NCBI GenBank assembly: GCA_022766245.1
Contig: JALEPL010000011.1
Coordinates: 1 to 57,772, forward strand
Source of the DNA: Lachnospiraceae bacterium
GTDB taxonomy: Bacteria; Bacillota; Clostridia; Lachnospirales; Lachnospiraceae
DNA: 57,772 bases
Direction of reading: 5' to 3'
Part shown: piece after piece, positions 34,162 through 41,892 of the stretch
Position numbering within the stretch: the stretch's first letter is position 1
How the letters are laid out: the number at the start of each line of letters is the position of its first letter
Made by a program: the position numbers and the translations under genes
Notes under the pieces: model-generated
Told to the model about the DNA's origin: nothing
Databases searched by the model: none
Seen by the model: the letters and a program-made list of their open reading frames with translations, nothing else

Positions 34162-34416
34162 TTACAGCTTCCGATATACAAAAATTGCAATGACAATACC
34201 AAGAATCGATGCAATGTTAAAGTTAATGGTAAGTCCAAAGGTAATAATCATCACCCCGATATTCAATTCTACTGGCGTAGTGAGCCCGAAGGTCTGTCCG
34301 TAATTCAGCCAGGAAAGCCAGGAAACATTTTGTGCCAGATATCCTAAAAAGCCGCCTACCACAATACCTGCCAGAAGAAGCAGAAATAGCGACCATCCAT
34401 TTTTGTTTAATGCCAT
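34162..34416 (-). CDS. DUF4321 small membrane protein
   Basis: 84 aa with two to three hydrophobic segments (LLLLAGIVVGGFLGYLA, then LNIGVMIITFGLTINFNIA and SILGIVIAIFVYR). The string WLSWLNYGQTFGL is typical of DUF4321. The ATG at 34416 is chosen because GGGAGG lies 7 nt upstream on the minus strand; the longer frame to 34476 has no site. Function unknown; in clostridia such genes are often near cell-shape and septum genes. It has its own promoter. Confidence 0.8.
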   Translation of the reverse strand: MALNKNGWSLFLLLLAGIVVGGFLGYLAQNVSWLSWLNYGQTFGLTTPVELNIGVMIITFGLTINFNIASILGIVIAIFVYRKL

Positions 34417-34464
34417 AGTAAAACCTCCCAATATGTAACAATGTGCTCTTTCGAAAACAGAAAC

Positions 34465-34493
34465 AGTATAGCACAATCTTTTTGGTGGTGCAA
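34465..34493 (-). promoter_or_regulatory. sigma-A promoter of the DUF4321 gene
   Basis: On the minus strand TTGCAC (34493-34488) and TATACT (34470-34465) are 17 bp apart. Confidence 0.6.
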
Positions 34494-34595
34494 TGAAACA
34501 GCAGATGTGTTAAAATTGGATTGGTTCAAAAGGGAAATGCACCAAAATCCTTAAGTTGCATATAGTATTCAGGAATAGTAATGCGGAGGCAGCAT

Positions 34596-35321
34596 ATGGC
34601 TTGCGATAAAACAATGGAACATGTGGTACAGCAGGGGGATACCCTGTATAAATTGTCCCGACAATATAAGACAACGGTGGCTTCTATTATCATGGATAAT
34701 GCAAGGGTGAACCCTTATAATCTGCAGATTGGCATGAAACTGAAAATCTGTCCGGGAGCTGAGTATCAGTGGCCGGGGGAGAGTATGGCAGGGGAGGAGT
34801 TGCAGGATGATATGCGATTGGCCTGGCTGGATCATGTGTACTGGACCCGGATGTTTATTATGAGTGTGGCGGGGGATCTGCCGGATCAAAAGGAGATTGC
34901 AGAGCAAATGATCAATCAGGTGGAACGGATTGGTAAGATTTTTGCGCAGCATTATCCGCAGAATGTTGTGCGTACACTGACAGATCTTCTGATGGATCAT
35001 GTGGAACTGGCGGGAAGCCTGGTCACAGCCTTAAAGACGGGGGAGCAGGCGACAGCAGCCAGACTGCGGCAGGACTGGTATCAAAATGGAGATGCCATTA
35101 CGGTGCTTTTGGCCAATGAGACACCGGAGTATAATCCGGATACCTTAAAAGAAATGTGGAACACACATTTGCAGTTGACAGAGCAGGAGGCAAAGCAACG
35201 ATTGGCCGGTGAGTATGCCCGGGATGTAGAGACATTTAATCAGATTGAACGGGAGATCATCAGGTGGGCGGATTACCTGGCAAAGGGACTGCAGGAGGAA
35301 AGCGAGAAATCCGGAATCTGA
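34596..35321 (+). CDS. LysM-domain protein with a four-helix-bundle-like C-terminal domain
   Basis: 241 aa. Residues 8-52 form a LysM motif (HVVQQGDTLYKLSRQY ... NPYNLQIGMKLKI), which binds peptidoglycan or chitin-type glycans. After a short linker, residues 70-235 are helical, with DMRLAWLDHVYWTRMFIMS, LLMDHVELAGSLVTALKTG and HLQLTEQEAKQRLAG. This second part resembles a small all-helical family in clostridia often mislabelled acetylglutamate kinase. No signal peptide or membrane segment is seen, so it may act inside the cell or in the spore rather than on the wall. The ATG at 34596 follows GGAGG at 34585-34589. Confidence 0.7.
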   Translation: MACDKTMEHVVQQGDTLYKLSRQYKTTVASIIMDNARVNPYNLQIGMKLKICPGAEYQWPGESMAGEELQDDMRLAWLDHVYWTRMFIMSVAGDLPDQKEIAEQMINQVERIGKIFAQHYPQNVVRTLTDLLMDHVELAGSLVTALKTGEQATAARLRQDWYQNGDAITVLLANETPEYNPDTLKEMWNTHLQLTEQEAKQRLAGEYARDVETFNQIEREIIRWADYLAKGLQEESEKSGI

Positions 35322-35396
35322 CAGAATTCAGACAACAGACAGGGCACAAAGTGAAGAGAATACACACCTCGTGCCAAAACATGAAAGGATAAAATT

Positions 35397-35828
35397 ATGA
35401 TGACAGAAAATTTAGTAACCCGATTGGAGCAGATGACACAGGATACAGCTAAGGGACATTTGAAATGGAACATTGAGATCCGAACCAGCGAATACAGACT
35501 TCTGGCGGAGAAGCCAGTGGTGGAAGCAGACGGGAAGCAGTGGATGGTAGACGAAATCTATGTGGACTATCACTGCGTATACCACAAAGAGGAGTTTGCT
35601 ATGATTACTTATGAAAATGTCGAAACCTCCGGGGATGAAGTGCGCAGCACCAACATGGTTTATCTTCCGCCATTGGGGGTACGATGCTTCAATATGGATC
35701 GGTTGGCTCCCTATGCCGTACAGACATCAGCATCCTGTATGCAGGCAGTTCACCAGCTATGGGAAACGATTCTGGCAGTGCGGAAACAGAATCCCCAGCA
35801 GATTATGATAAATGCAAATGAGTCATAA
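35397..35828 (+). CDS. hypothetical protein, 143 aa
   Basis: Not recognised. A soluble protein with mixed alpha/beta composition and no signal peptide or membrane segment. Notable stretches are WMVDEIYVDYHCVYHKEEF and VYLPPLGVRCFNMD. Codon use is like the neighbours. AAAGGATAAAATT precedes the ATG; a second ATG one codon later is equally possible. It is followed by a terminator at 35868-35942. Co-direction with the LysM gene (75 bp away) allows cotranscription. Confidence 0.6.
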   Translation: MMTENLVTRLEQMTQDTAKGHLKWNIEIRTSEYRLLAEKPVVEADGKQWMVDEIYVDYHCVYHKEEFAMITYENVETSGDEVRSTNMVYLPPLGVRCFNMDRLAPYAVQTSASCMQAVHQLWETILAVRKQNPQQIMINANES

Positions 35829-35867
35829 GACATTATAACAAATTATTATGAATCGTAAAGATTCAGA

Positions 35868-35942
35868 AAAGCTATCTTGAGTCATGGGATTGTTGTATTT
35901 TTTATAAAAGCATTGTCTATTGATTTAAGATAGCTTTATTTA
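35868..35942 (+). terminator. terminator after the 35397 gene
   Basis: AAAGCTATCTT at 35868-35878 pairs with AAGATAGCTTT at 35927-35937 (11 bp) around a 48-nt loop, followed by ATTTATTC. Confidence 0.6.
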
Positions 35943-36003
35943 TTCTTAGGTCAAATAGAAAAGAGATTTTTATGATTATTTAATGACTCTCACAGCAAAT
36001 TTA

Positions 36004-36149
36004 TAATTAAGGTCAAATGCATTTAATTCTGATCAATATTACTTATGCCCCCCCGTCACCAAAATGCAGATAAAGTCAAAAACATTCAATGCAAATCAAT
36101 ATTACTTATGACCCCAGCCACAAAAATGCAGATAAAGTCAAAAATCACC
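36004..36149. repeat. imperfect 63-bp tandem repeat, about 2.4 copies
   Basis: ATCAATATTACTTATG occurs at 36032 and 36095, and AAAATGCAGATAAAGTCAAA at about 36061 and 36123. A degenerate third part (AAGGTCAAATGCATTTAATT) precedes. The copies differ mainly at the C-run (CCCCCCCGTC versus ACCCCAGCC). No coding potential. It lies in an 1178-bp stretch without a conventional gene. Confidence 0.8.
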
Positions 36150-36178
36150 TATCATAAGCATAATTTCTTAAGACTTTA

Positions 36179-36363
36179 TTATCTGTTCAGAACAGACCGA
36201 AGCACTTGCGGATGAGGCCGTAACAACATGATTCGGGTGTGAACAAAGTCTACGCTTCGCTCCGGTCGGTGTTGAACAGGTGCCACTGGCACCTAACACC
36301 CCGTCGGCGCAGTCGATTTTCATGGGTTTGCGAATCGTATCTGTGAAGGTTCCGAACAGATAG
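36179..36363. repeat. ~185-bp palindromic element with inverted ends
   Basis: The left end TTATCTGTTCAGAACAGACC and right end GGTTCCGAACAGATAG are inverted. Inside is a near-perfect hairpin: GGTGTT/AACACC with AGGTGCCA/TGGCACCT (36268-36300). The right-end core at 36336-36363 matches the 27/28-nt family (ATCTGTGAAGGTTCCGAACA). A copy of the left end in opposite orientation is at 55406-55429. It looks like a miniature mobile element or its remnant. No transposase is present. Confidence 0.7.
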
Positions 36364-36466
36364 ACTGAATAAATTGAATTGATTACAATATTCAGACAAT
36401 ACAAACAATATACACAAATAAAACAGAATAAGAAGAAAAATAATTTAAAAAAATCAGAAAATAGTG

Positions 36467-36495
36467 TTGACAAAAAGACAAGATGCAGATATAAT
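36467..36495 (+). promoter_or_regulatory. consensus sigma-A promoter of the candidate RNA gene
   Basis: TTGACA at 36467-36472 and TATAAT at 36490-36495 are 17 bp apart: a perfect match to the consensus, the best in the window. Transcription is expected near 36502. Confidence 0.85.
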
Positions 36496-36727
36496 CAAAT
36501 TATCAATAAACGAGAGAGAAATCTTTATACAGAGAGGGGGAGATTCCACCACAGTATTAAGCTTTACATCATAATTTTTCAGAAAGGAAGGTACAGTCCC
36601 ATGCACACATAAGAAAAAGCTTTATTCACTCGATAAAGCGTTCGGCTTAGGGATTCAGAATCGGGATGACACCCCGGGGCTAAGATAAGAAGGAAGATGA
36701 CGGAGAGCCAGTAAGTATCTTTCAGAT

Positions 36728-36841
36728 ATGGCTTCAGTCACACAGAACCCGGAGGAAAACGGTATTCAGGAGGACGGGTTGTTAGGCTGGATTCCAAATA
36801 AAAGAAAAGGAGCAAGAAGTCCGATGGACGAAATAGTTTAG
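36728..36841 (+). CDS. possible 37-aa peptide inside the candidate RNA
   Basis: ATG at 36728 to TAG at 36839-36841 would encode a soluble peptide with NPEENGIQEDGLLGW and NKRKGARSPMDEIV. It ends 1 nt before the terminator stem. No good ribosome binding site precedes it (GGAG is about 20 nt upstream). It may be a chance frame within a structured RNA, or the RNA may be a dual-function mRNA. Confidence 0.25.
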   Translation: MASVTQNPEENGIQEDGLLGWIPNKRKGARSPMDEIV

Positions 36842-36876
36842 AAGGGCATCATCACAGAACTGTAGATGATGCCCTT
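36842..36876 (+). terminator. terminator of the candidate RNA
   Basis: AAGGGCATCATC at 36842-36853 pairs perfectly with GATGATGCCCTT at 36865-36876 around an 11-nt loop. The T-run after it is short (TTATC). Confidence 0.75.
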
Positions 36877-36906
36877 TATCGTGCCTTATCGTGTGCAAAA
36901 AAGTAA

Positions 36907-36935
36907 ATGACATAGGACTAAAAAGGTGATACAAT
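36907..36935 (+). promoter_or_regulatory. candidate promoter of proS
   Basis: ATGACA at 36907-36912 and TACAAT at 36930-36935 are 17 bp apart, downstream of the RNA terminator. Confidence 0.5.
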
Positions 36936-36946
36936 AATAGGTAATT

Positions 36947-36973
36947 GGTATCTGTGAAGTACTGAACAGGTAC
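36947..36973. repeat. 27-nt intergenic palindrome before proS
   Basis: GGTATCTGTGAAG...CTGAACAGGTAC, same length and core (GTGAAG...ACTGAACA) as the family at 45552. It lies in the proS leader, 33 bp before the ATG. Confidence 0.7.
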
Positions 36974-37006
36974 GCAAACGATAAGATTCAAAGGAGATAC
37001 AGAAAA

Positions 37007-38443
37007 ATGGCAAAGGACAAGAAATTAGTAGAAGCCATCACATCCAGAGACGAGGATTTCACCCAGTGGTATACGGATGTTGTGAAAAAAGCAGAGTTGA
37101 TGGATTATTCTTCCGTAAAGGGCTGTATGATTTTTAAGCCCAATGGATATGCAATTTGGGAAAATATTCAGAAGAACCTGGACGCTATGTTTAAGAAAGC
37201 TGGCGTTGAGAATGTATATATGCCGATGTTTATCCCGGAGAGCCTTTTGGAGAAGGAGAAGGATCATGTAGAAGGATTTGCACCGGAGGTAGCCTGGGTG
37301 ACTCAGGGCGGTATGGAGACTTTACAGGAGCGTCTTTGTGTCAGACCTACATCTGAGACACTATTCTGTGATTTGTACAAAAATATTGTACAGTCTTATC
37401 GTGACTTACCAAAGGTTTACAATCAGTGGTGTTCGGTAGTTCGTTGGGAGAAGACCACTCGCCCGTTCCTTCGTTCCTCAGAGTTTTTGTGGCAGGAGGG
37501 ACATACGGCACATGCTACTGCGGAGGAAGCAGAGGAGCGCACCATCCAGATGCTGAATCTCTATGCGGAATTCTGTGAGAAGTATCTGGCTATCCCTATG
37601 ATCAAGGGACGCAAAACTGACAAGGAGAAGTTTGCCGGAGCGGAGGCGACCTACACCATTGAGACATTGATGCATGATGGAAAGGCATTGCAATCCGGAA
37701 CCAGCCATAATTTCGGAGATGGATTTGCCAAGGCATTTGGAATTCAGTATACAGATAAGGAAAATAAGCTTCAGTATGTGCACCAGACTTCCTGGGGCAT
37801 GTCCACCAGACTGATTGGTGCCATCATCATGGTACACGGAGATGATTCCGGACTGGTGCTGCCACCGCGAATTGCACCCACACAGGTGATGATTGTTCCT
37901 ATTCGGCAGCAGGCAGAAGGTGTGCTGGAACAGGCATTTGTCTTAAAGGAGCGTTTAGATGAAAAGTTCCGGACCAAGATAGACGATACCGAGAAGAGTC
38001 CGGGGTGGAAGTTCGCAGAGCAGGAAATCCGTGGGATTCCTGCACGAATTGAGCTGGGACCGAAGGATATTGAAGAGAACCAGTGCGTGATCGTTCGAAG
38101 AGATACCAGAGAGAAGTTCGTGGTTTCTTTGGATGAGGTGGAGAACAAGCTGGCTGAGATTTTAGAGCAGGAGCAGGAGGATATGCTTGCCCGTGCCAAG
38201 GAGTTTTTATATTCTCATATTTCCGATGCGACAGATTACGAGGAATTCTGCGATGCAGTAGAAAATAAGCCGGGATTTATCCGCGCTATGTGGTGCGGAG
38301 AACTGGAGTGCGAGCTTAAAATCAAAGAGGACACCACAGCTACTTCGCGGTGTATGCCTTTTGAACAGGAGAAGATTTCAGATGTCTGTGTCTGCTGCGG
38401 TAAGCCTGCGAAAAAACTGGTATACTGGGGGAAAGCATACTAA
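37007..38443 (+). CDS. proS: prolyl-tRNA synthetase (short, archaeal/eukaryotic type)
   Basis: Class II synthetase charging tRNA-Pro. [15 protein letters not shown] and [24 protein letters not shown] are class II motifs in the ProS form, and [27 protein letters not shown] is motif 3. The C-terminal zinc-type domain has CMPFEQ and [18 protein letters not shown], ending in the Tyr typical of this form. At 478 aa it lacks the editing insertion of the bacterial type. AAAGGAGATACAG precedes the ATG. A hairpin follows at 38452-38497. Confidence 0.95.
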   Translation: MAKDKKLVEAITSRDEDFTQWYTDVVKKAELMDYSSVKGCMIFKPNGYAIWENIQKNLDAMFKKAGVENVYMPMFIPESLLEKEKDHVEGFAPEVAWVTQGGMETLQERLCVRPTSETLFCDLYKNIVQSYRDLPKVYNQWCSVVRWEKTTRPFLRSSEFLWQEGHTAHATAEEAEERTIQMLNLYAEFCEKYLAIPMIKGRKTDKEKFAGAEATYTIETLMHDGKALQSGTSHNFGDGFAKAFGIQYTDKENKLQYVHQTSWGMSTRLIGAIIMVHGDDSGLVLPPRIAPTQVMIVPIRQQAEGVLEQAFVLKERLDEKFRTKIDDTEKSPGWKFAEQEIRGIPARIELGPKDIEENQCVIVRRDTREKFVVSLDEVENKLAEILEQEQEDMLARAKEFLYSHISDATDYEEFCDAVENKPGFIRAMWCGELECELKIKEDTTATSRCMPFEQEKISDVCVCCGKPAKKLVYWGKAY

Positions 38444-38451
38444 GAGACAGA

Positions 38452-38497
38452 GTAACTATTCAGTAGGTATACGCATTTACCGCGGATGCCTACTGAA
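38452..38497. repeat. long palindromic element after proS
   Basis: TTCAGTAGG at 38459-38467 pairs perfectly with CCTACTGAA at 38489-38497, with inner CGC/GCG. The lead GTAACTATTCAGT equals that after pstS (2996). It begins 8 bp after the proS stop. The most upstream ATG of the next frame (38486) is inside the right arm. Confidence 0.75.
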
Positions 38498-38536
38498 AAA
38501 GTTTATTTAGACATGACTTTTATGGGGGATGCAGCC

Positions 38537-41500
38537 ATGCTACAAAAGTATTACAAAAGCATTTTAGATCAGGTGTATAAAAAAATCGGCAGTGCCGATC
38601 ATAACATGGCGTTAGCAAAATACAGCAATGATTTTTCTATTCGCGAGGGTGCGTTTGCACAGACAGAAAAATATCAGGGCGTGACTTTTGTTGCATTTGA
38701 GTTTCACCGGGGGAAAATGGCCGGGGCCTATGAGCCTTTCATGAGTATCATGCGGGATATGCTGCATGCATCCTATCCGGGTACGCTGGATCAATTGATG
38801 GAAAAGTGTAATGTGTACAAACCACAGCGATCGATCTTTGCCACCTATTTTGAGACGGGCAAATGTCATCGTGAGGAACCGTTATTGTACAACGAGACCC
38901 AGTATGAGCGGGAACGGATGGAGGACGCCGTGTTAAAGATGTTCCTGGAATTATCGGAATACTGCCCGATTCTACTTCTGATTAATCGGATTCAACTGGC
39001 CAGCTACAGTACGGTACTGTTTTTAAAACGTCTTTTAACAGAGCCGAACACGAAAAATGTCGGAATTGTGCTGGGAATGAACAGTCTTTGGAGACTCCAT
39101 GAGTATTTGAATCCGGCATGGGAGGAACTGACGGAGGCATTGGAGGAACGAAGCTGTATCTATAATATCGGCAATGCCGGATATCGAGAGGAAGAGGAGA
39201 CGGCATCGGCAGAAATGCAGGCGGTAAGTGAGGAACTGCAGAGACTGCGCAATGATATGTTTCTGATGGATTTTGAGCAGGCGACCTATGGATTGGAACA
39301 GATTAACCGCCGGATTAAGTTTGATAATCAGGAGGTGTCGGCAAAAGATTGCTTTGAATTGTGGTATCTGTATGCCTTTGTGTCCATCTATACCAATGAT
39401 CTTCCTAAGGCGTTGGAGGTCAGTGAGGACATTCGCCAGATGGATGCGGAAGAACTGCTGGCAGAGGGAGAAAGCCGGGATCCTGAGTATTACTATTATT
39501 ATCTTTCCGCCACTACCTACATGTATCAGAATCGTCTGGCAGAAGCCATGGAGGGGGCTAAAAAAGCCCAGGAAGTAGGCCGGGAGAATGAAGCCTGTCT
39601 GTTTGCGGCGGAGCTCCTGGAGACCAAGGCTCGTATGGCAGGATGGAATAATGTGTTCTTTTGTGCACAGGATGTGGAAATCAGCAAGAGCCTGATTGAG
39701 AAAATGATGAAATATCATTATACCAATCATCTGTCATACATATATATTTATGCCTATGATAACAAGCCGGAGACGGTGGCGAAGGCTTATGTGTCCGAAG
39801 GGCAGCTTCTGTATTTCAGTAAGGGAATTAAGCTGGCAAAGGAAAATGGGAATGAACGCCTTCTCTTCAATGCCTATCAGAAAAATATTATGCTGGCAGT
39901 GGCAAATGGAATGTACCAGATAGGTATGCTGTACACCGTTCGAACCTTTGAAATTATTGCAAATAAGGTGTCGGTAGAGGGGGGTAGAGTATTTTCTGCC
40001 ATTGGCTATGATCTCAGTGCTATGGGAAAAAATGAACTGGCTATTTCCTATTTTGAAAAGGCTATGCAGATTTTTTATGATTTGAATCTGCCGGAAGATA
40101 TCGCAGAAGTGTACTACAATATGGCATTAAACTATATTGACATGGACTGCTTCGAAGAGGCAGATGATTGTCTGAGCTGTTGTATGCACATCGTGGAAAA
40201 ACTGCATTTGAACAGTCTGCGTGTGTGTAATCTGTCAAAGCTTTATGCATTGCTGGCATTGTGTAATCAGATGCTGGGCAATTATTTCAACTGCGAGCAG
40301 TATTTGAATAATTCCAAGCAGTTTTTGGACTATGTGATTGAGAAGGAAAAGGTGCAGAATGAAACAGGTATTATCCATGATTACACCACTTGCGATGATG
40401 ATATGTTCCTTTATCATTTTTCACTGGCATTGAAGAATCTGGATGAGGGAGATGAAAAAGAAGCCACACTGAATTTGGATGCGGCAGAGCGTCATTTGTT
40501 ACAGGCAGAAGGAAACCAGTATTTTTGCTATCGGCTGTTTCGAACCTGTAGAGCGGAATTGTATGAGAAACAGGGGAATGTCCCGCTGCAGCAGGAGGAA
40601 AATGCTCTCTTAATGCAGCATGAAGAGAATCGCAGAAGCATGACTGCCAAGGATGAATTGGAGATTCTGGCTCCCCTGGAGGAATATCTTCGGGAAAATG
40701 ATACATTGCGTGTGAGTGATGAGGAAATCGAGGCTCTGATTCATCACGAAAGTATACGAAGAGCGTATCTGAGGGAAAAAAGGCAGGTGGAGTTTATGTC
40801 TACCTGGCAGAAGCTGTTGGATATGTCTGAGACCGCATCGGCAGAAAAGATAATGGATAATGTCATGAAGTCCTTTATGTATCAGTTTAATCTGGACTGC
40901 AGTATGTACATACGATATGGGAAAAAGGGTTCGAAGATTCTTTATGATAATACCGATGTGGAACTGCCGGAGGATATTCCTTCTATTCTGAAAAGTATTT
41001 TTGAAAAAAGGCAGAAGGGGTTTGCGGTTTCCAAAATCAGTATGAATTATACGGAAAATCTGAATGTGATTAAGTGGTTTGGCGAGGATCGAATCTGCTC
41101 CATGGCAGCAGTCCCATTCTTTGATAATGGCCGTGTCACCAGCATTGTGATTGCATATATCCGGATGAAGGATAACTGGCATTCCTCAGTGAACCGTTAC
41201 ATGCTGGATGAAAGTGACCTGCATATGTATGAACTGTTGTTTCGTGAGGTACAATATTCTCTGAATCGTTTGGATGCCTACGAGCGGATTTATGAGATGA
41301 ATCAGCTTTTATACCGTTCGGCAGTGACAGACCAGCTTACCGGTGTTTCGAACCGAAAGGGATTTTATGAACAGGTGGCTTCCCTTATCGATGAGGTGAG
41401 AGCAGGAAAGCGGGAAAAACGATTTGCCATTATGTTTATTGATCTGGATAATTTTAAGGGATATAACGATACCTATGGACATGATGTGGGCGATTTGTTG

Positions 41501-41860
41501 CTGGTGTCCATGTCACATATTTTTGACCGGGTTGCGTTGAATAATGGTTTTGTGGTTCGCTGGGGCGGAGATGAATTTTTGATTTTGGCTTACACGGATG
41601 ACCGGGATAGTCTGGATAGTTATGCACAGCAGATTTATCAGGAGATTAAGGAGCATGATAGCTTTACTGGTGCAATAGAAAATGCCATTGGGAAGAAGGT
41701 TTCCATCGAGGAGGAGAAAAAGCTATCCTGTTCCATTGGTATTGTGTCATCAGGTCAGGTGGAGCGTGAGGATGATATAAATAACATGATTATGCAGGCA
41801 GATGATCTGATGTATGAGGTGAAGAAGCATTCCAAGGGAACCTATAAGTTTGTGGAATAA
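38537..41860 (+). CDS. giant signalling protein: degenerate STAND NTPase, TPR, GAF, GGDEF (paralogue)
   Basis: 1107 aa, a distant paralogue of the 18262 protein with the same order of parts. N-terminal module: GAYEPFMSIMRDMLH and the Walker-B-like LLLINRIQLASYSTV, again Asn for Asp; no Walker A. TPR-like helices occupy about residues 230-720, with FNAYQKNIMLAVANG shared in form with the paralogue. A GAF-like domain lies at about 760-900 and a GGDEF domain follows with TDQLTGVSNRKGF, FIDLDNFKGYNDTYG and RWGGDEF (Gly1010). The ATG at 38537 follows GGGGGA at 38524-38529 and aligns with the paralogue start; the ATG at 38486 lies in the hairpin and is rejected. Input signal unknown. Confidence 0.8.
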   Translation: MLQKYYKSILDQVYKKIGSADHNMALAKYSNDFSIREGAFAQTEKYQGVTFVAFEFHRGKMAGAYEPFMSIMRDMLHASYPGTLDQLMEKCNVYKPQRSIFATYFETGKCHREEPLLYNETQYERERMEDAVLKMFLELSEYCPILLLINRIQLASYSTVLFLKRLLTEPNTKNVGIVLGMNSLWRLHEYLNPAWEELTEALEERSCIYNIGNAGYREEEETASAEMQAVSEELQRLRNDMFLMDFEQATYGLEQINRRIKFDNQEVSAKDCFELWYLYAFVSIYTNDLPKALEVSEDIRQMDAEELLAEGESRDPEYYYYYLSATTYMYQNRLAEAMEGAKKAQEVGRENEACLFAAELLETKARMAGWNNVFFCAQDVEISKSLIEKMMKYHYTNHLSYIYIYAYDNKPETVAKAYVSEGQLLYFSKGIKLAKENGNERLLFNAYQKNIMLAVANGMYQIGMLYTVRTFEIIANKVSVEGGRVFSAIGYDLSAMGKNELAISYFEKAMQIFYDLNLPEDIAEVYYNMALNYIDMDCFEEADDCLSCCMHIVEKLHLNSLRVCNLSKLYALLALCNQMLGNYFNCEQYLNNSKQFLDYVIEKEKVQNETGIIHDYTTCDDDMFLYHFSLALKNLDEGDEKEATLNLDAAERHLLQAEGNQYFCYRLFRTCRAELYEKQGNVPLQQEENALLMQHEENRRSMTAKDELEILAPLEEYLRENDTLRVSDEEIEALIHHESIRRAYLREKRQVEFMSTWQKLLDMSETASAEKIMDNVMKSFMYQFNLDCSMYIRYGKKGSKILYDNTDVELPEDIPSILKSIFEKRQKGFAVSKISMNYTENLNVIKWFGEDRICSMAAVPFFDNGRVTSIVIAYIRMKDNWHSSVNRYMLDESDLHMYELLFREVQYSLNRLDAYERIYEMNQLLYRSAVTDQLTGVSNRKGFYEQVASLIDEVRAGKREKRFAIMFIDLDNFKGYNDTYGHDVGDLLLVSMSHIFDRVALNNGFVVRWGGDEFLILAYTDDRDSLDSYAQQIYQEIKEHDSFTGAIENAIGKKVSIEEEKKLSCSIGIVSSGQVEREDDINNMIMQADDLMYEVKKHSKGTYKFVE

Positions 41861-41892
41861 AAGTCGGTTGCCGGCTTAAGCAGGAGTGAGAG

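Larger units (their letters stand above)
36502..36876 (+). ncRNA. candidate ~375-nt structured RNA of unknown family
   Basis: The region from a consensus promoter to a 12-bp terminator hairpin holds many paired stems. Examples are GCTTTAT/ATAAAGC (about 36617-36638), CTTAG/CTAAG enclosing GGG/CCC, AGCCA/TGGCT with inner ATCT/AGAT, ACCC/GGGT and GTCC/GGAC. proS downstream has its own promoter at 36907-36935, so this is a separate unit. It lacks the T-box antiterminator (GGTGGNACCGCG), the tmRNA tag frame, RNase P GAGGAAAGTCC, the SRP GGAAGCAGC loop, and the c-di-GMP, SAM, lysine, cobalamin and purine motifs. The ends are estimates. Confidence 0.55.

Noticed and set aside
34162-34476. 104-aa form of the DUF4321 protein
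   Set aside because: The extra 20 residues cover the promoter -10 region and the ribosome site of the 84-aa form.
36004-36149. CRISPR array
   Set aside because: Only about 2.4 long imperfect tandem units without distinct spacers and no cas genes nearby.
36481-37006. T-box riboswitch regulating proS
   Set aside because: A GGAGAGCC...GGCT stem looks a little like T-box stem I, but the invariant antiterminator core GGTGGNACCGCG is absent and proS has a separate promoter after the terminator.
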